Origin: Akkermansia muciniphila
GTDB lineage: Bacteria > Verrucomicrobiota > Verrucomicrobiia > Limisphaerales > UBA9464
DNA length: 52,434 nt
Assembly: GCA_945900455.1 (NCBI GenBank)
Contig: CAMDJH010000006.1
Span: 1 to 52,434, forward strand
Direction: 5' to 3'
The notes below the pieces were generated by a model. It did not search any database and had not been told where the DNA came from. It worked only from the letters and a program-made list of their open reading frames with translations. Below, one piece after another: positions 51,771 through 52,434 of the stretch. The translations under genes were made by a program, and so were the position numbers. Each line of letters starts with the position of its first letter. Position 1 is the stretch's first letter.

Positions 51771-52434
51771 TCAGTCACTGCGGAGCTGCCAACCGACATA
51801 CTCCTTCGGAAAGACGAAGTTCTGCACATGACCATCACCGAATTGCATGTTGTAGGAACGGCGGCCCTTGTAGTTGTGCCAGACACTCTTCTTGTCGTTC
51901 ACGTCACGCGAGCCGTTCCAATGCCAGTCGCCCTGGATGATCTTGTTGGCGGCCGATAAGGCCACTTCGCTGGACTTAATGGACCGTCCCTCGGCCCTGG
52001 AGGGGTCGGCCCGAGAATCGCCGGTGACGTGTTTGACGCGGTACCAGTCAACCGTCCACATGTTGAGATAGCTGTTGCCCCAGCCGTCCCAACAGGTCTT
52101 GGCCTGGGGCCAGTATGAATCACCCTTGTCTGCCGGGCAGTGGAAGACATCGCTGGCGGGGGCGTAGTTATTCAGCGGACGGTTGGTTTCGGGGACTGCC
52201 TTGATGTCGGCAAAGCGCCACGGCCAGGGTCCTGGATTACCCTTGATGCGTCCGCCGACCGACGCCCAGTCATCGTGCAGCGGGTAGGAATCCTTGCTGT
52301 CGTCGGCATACATTTGGTACGCCACGGCGATCTGGTGCTGGTTGCTGGCGCACTTGATCCGGTTGGCTTCCGCCTTGGTTCGTGCCAGGGCGGGCAGGAG
52401 CATCCCGGCGAGCACGGCGATGATGGCGATGACG
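51771..52434 (-). CDS. Type II secretion-like pseudopilin, 5' end outside the window
   Basis: At least 221 codons of a second pseudopilin. The visible N-terminal part reads [20 protein letters not shown], the second half of a prepilin helix, followed by a globular domain with CASNQHQIAVAYQMYADDS, DVFHCPADKGDSYWPQAK and the ending FGDGHVQNFVFPKEYVGWQL. The H/DG-x-V-x motif near the C-terminus (FGDGHVQNF) is typical of the large Verrucomicrobia/Planctomycete pseudopilin group. The leader and cleavage site lie beyond base 52434. It is convergent with the beta-propeller gene. Confidence 0.85.
   Translation of the reverse strand, partial: VIAIIAVLAGMLLPALARTKAEANRIKCASNQHQIAVAYQMYADDSKDSYPLHDDWASVGGRIKGNPGPWPWRFADIKAVPETNRPLNNYAPASDVFHCPADKGDSYWPQAKTCWDGWGNSYLNMWTVDWYRVKHVTGDSRADPSRAEGRSIKSSEVALSAANKIIQGDWHWNGSRDVNDKKSVWHNYKGRRSYNMQFGDGHVQNFVFPKEYVGWQLRSD

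Noticed and set aside
1-52434. tRNA, rRNA, CRISPR arrays, prophage or integrase genes
   Set aside because: No cloverleaf-type sequence, regularly spaced repeats or phage structural genes were seen in the intergenic regions read; a tRNAscan or CRISPR search was not possible.

Overview
The window looks like chromosomal DNA from a GC-rich member of the Verrucomicrobiota, probably close to the Pedosphaera/Limisphaera group. The main evidence is two type-II-secretion-like pseudopilins with the helix [11 protein letters not shown] and two secreted PSD1 (DUF1549/DUF1553) + DUF1501 gene pairs. CotH, SGNH-hydrolase and ceramidase-like exported proteins fit the same picture. No tRNA, rRNA, CRISPR array or prophage was seen. 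The placement is an inference from gene content, not a phylogeny.

Layout. Bases 1-8.9 kb are mostly housekeeping: the end of bamA with a Skp/OmpH chaperone and a good terminator, ispD, a convergent pair (NtrC-type regulator, bifunctional NAD(P)HX repair enzyme), cstA and nadD. A palindrome-rich repeat follows, then an SGNH hydrolase. From 10.6 to 15.8 kb lie a proline-rich GspC-like protein, an O-antigen ligase-like protein, aroQ and accB-accC. Bases 16-20 kb carry a secreted YHS-globin fusion and the first PSD1/DUF1501 pair. From 20.3 to 27.5 kb (mostly minus strand) come malate dehydrogenase, a tandemly duplicated pair of tiny membrane proteins, a pseudopilin, a Tm-1-like protein, an M20 peptidase and a cupin. 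A transposase remnant separates this from an ECF sigma factor / small membrane protein / Spy-like protein operon and an EF-hand-CotH-EF-hand protein. gltX and a ceramidase-like protein follow on the minus strand.

From 35.1 to 51.7 kb everything is on the plus strand. A giant PSD1-LamG protein and its DUF1501 partner are followed by a tightly packed catabolic locus: a sugar-porter MFS, an SDR, a transketolase split into two subunits, an enolase-superfamily dehydratase, a UlaG-like metallo-hydrolase, a second SDR, a complete ribose-type ABC importer (Tat lipoprotein binding protein, ATPase, permease) and a secreted beta-propeller. The gene set suggests uptake, oxidation, lactone opening, dehydration and two-carbon transfer of a sugar or sugar acid. 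It matches no pathway I can name with confidence and contains neither a kinase nor an aldolase. It is the best candidate here for an undescribed system. The spacer before it carries four TCGGAA/TTCCGA half-sites that could be the operator of its regulator.
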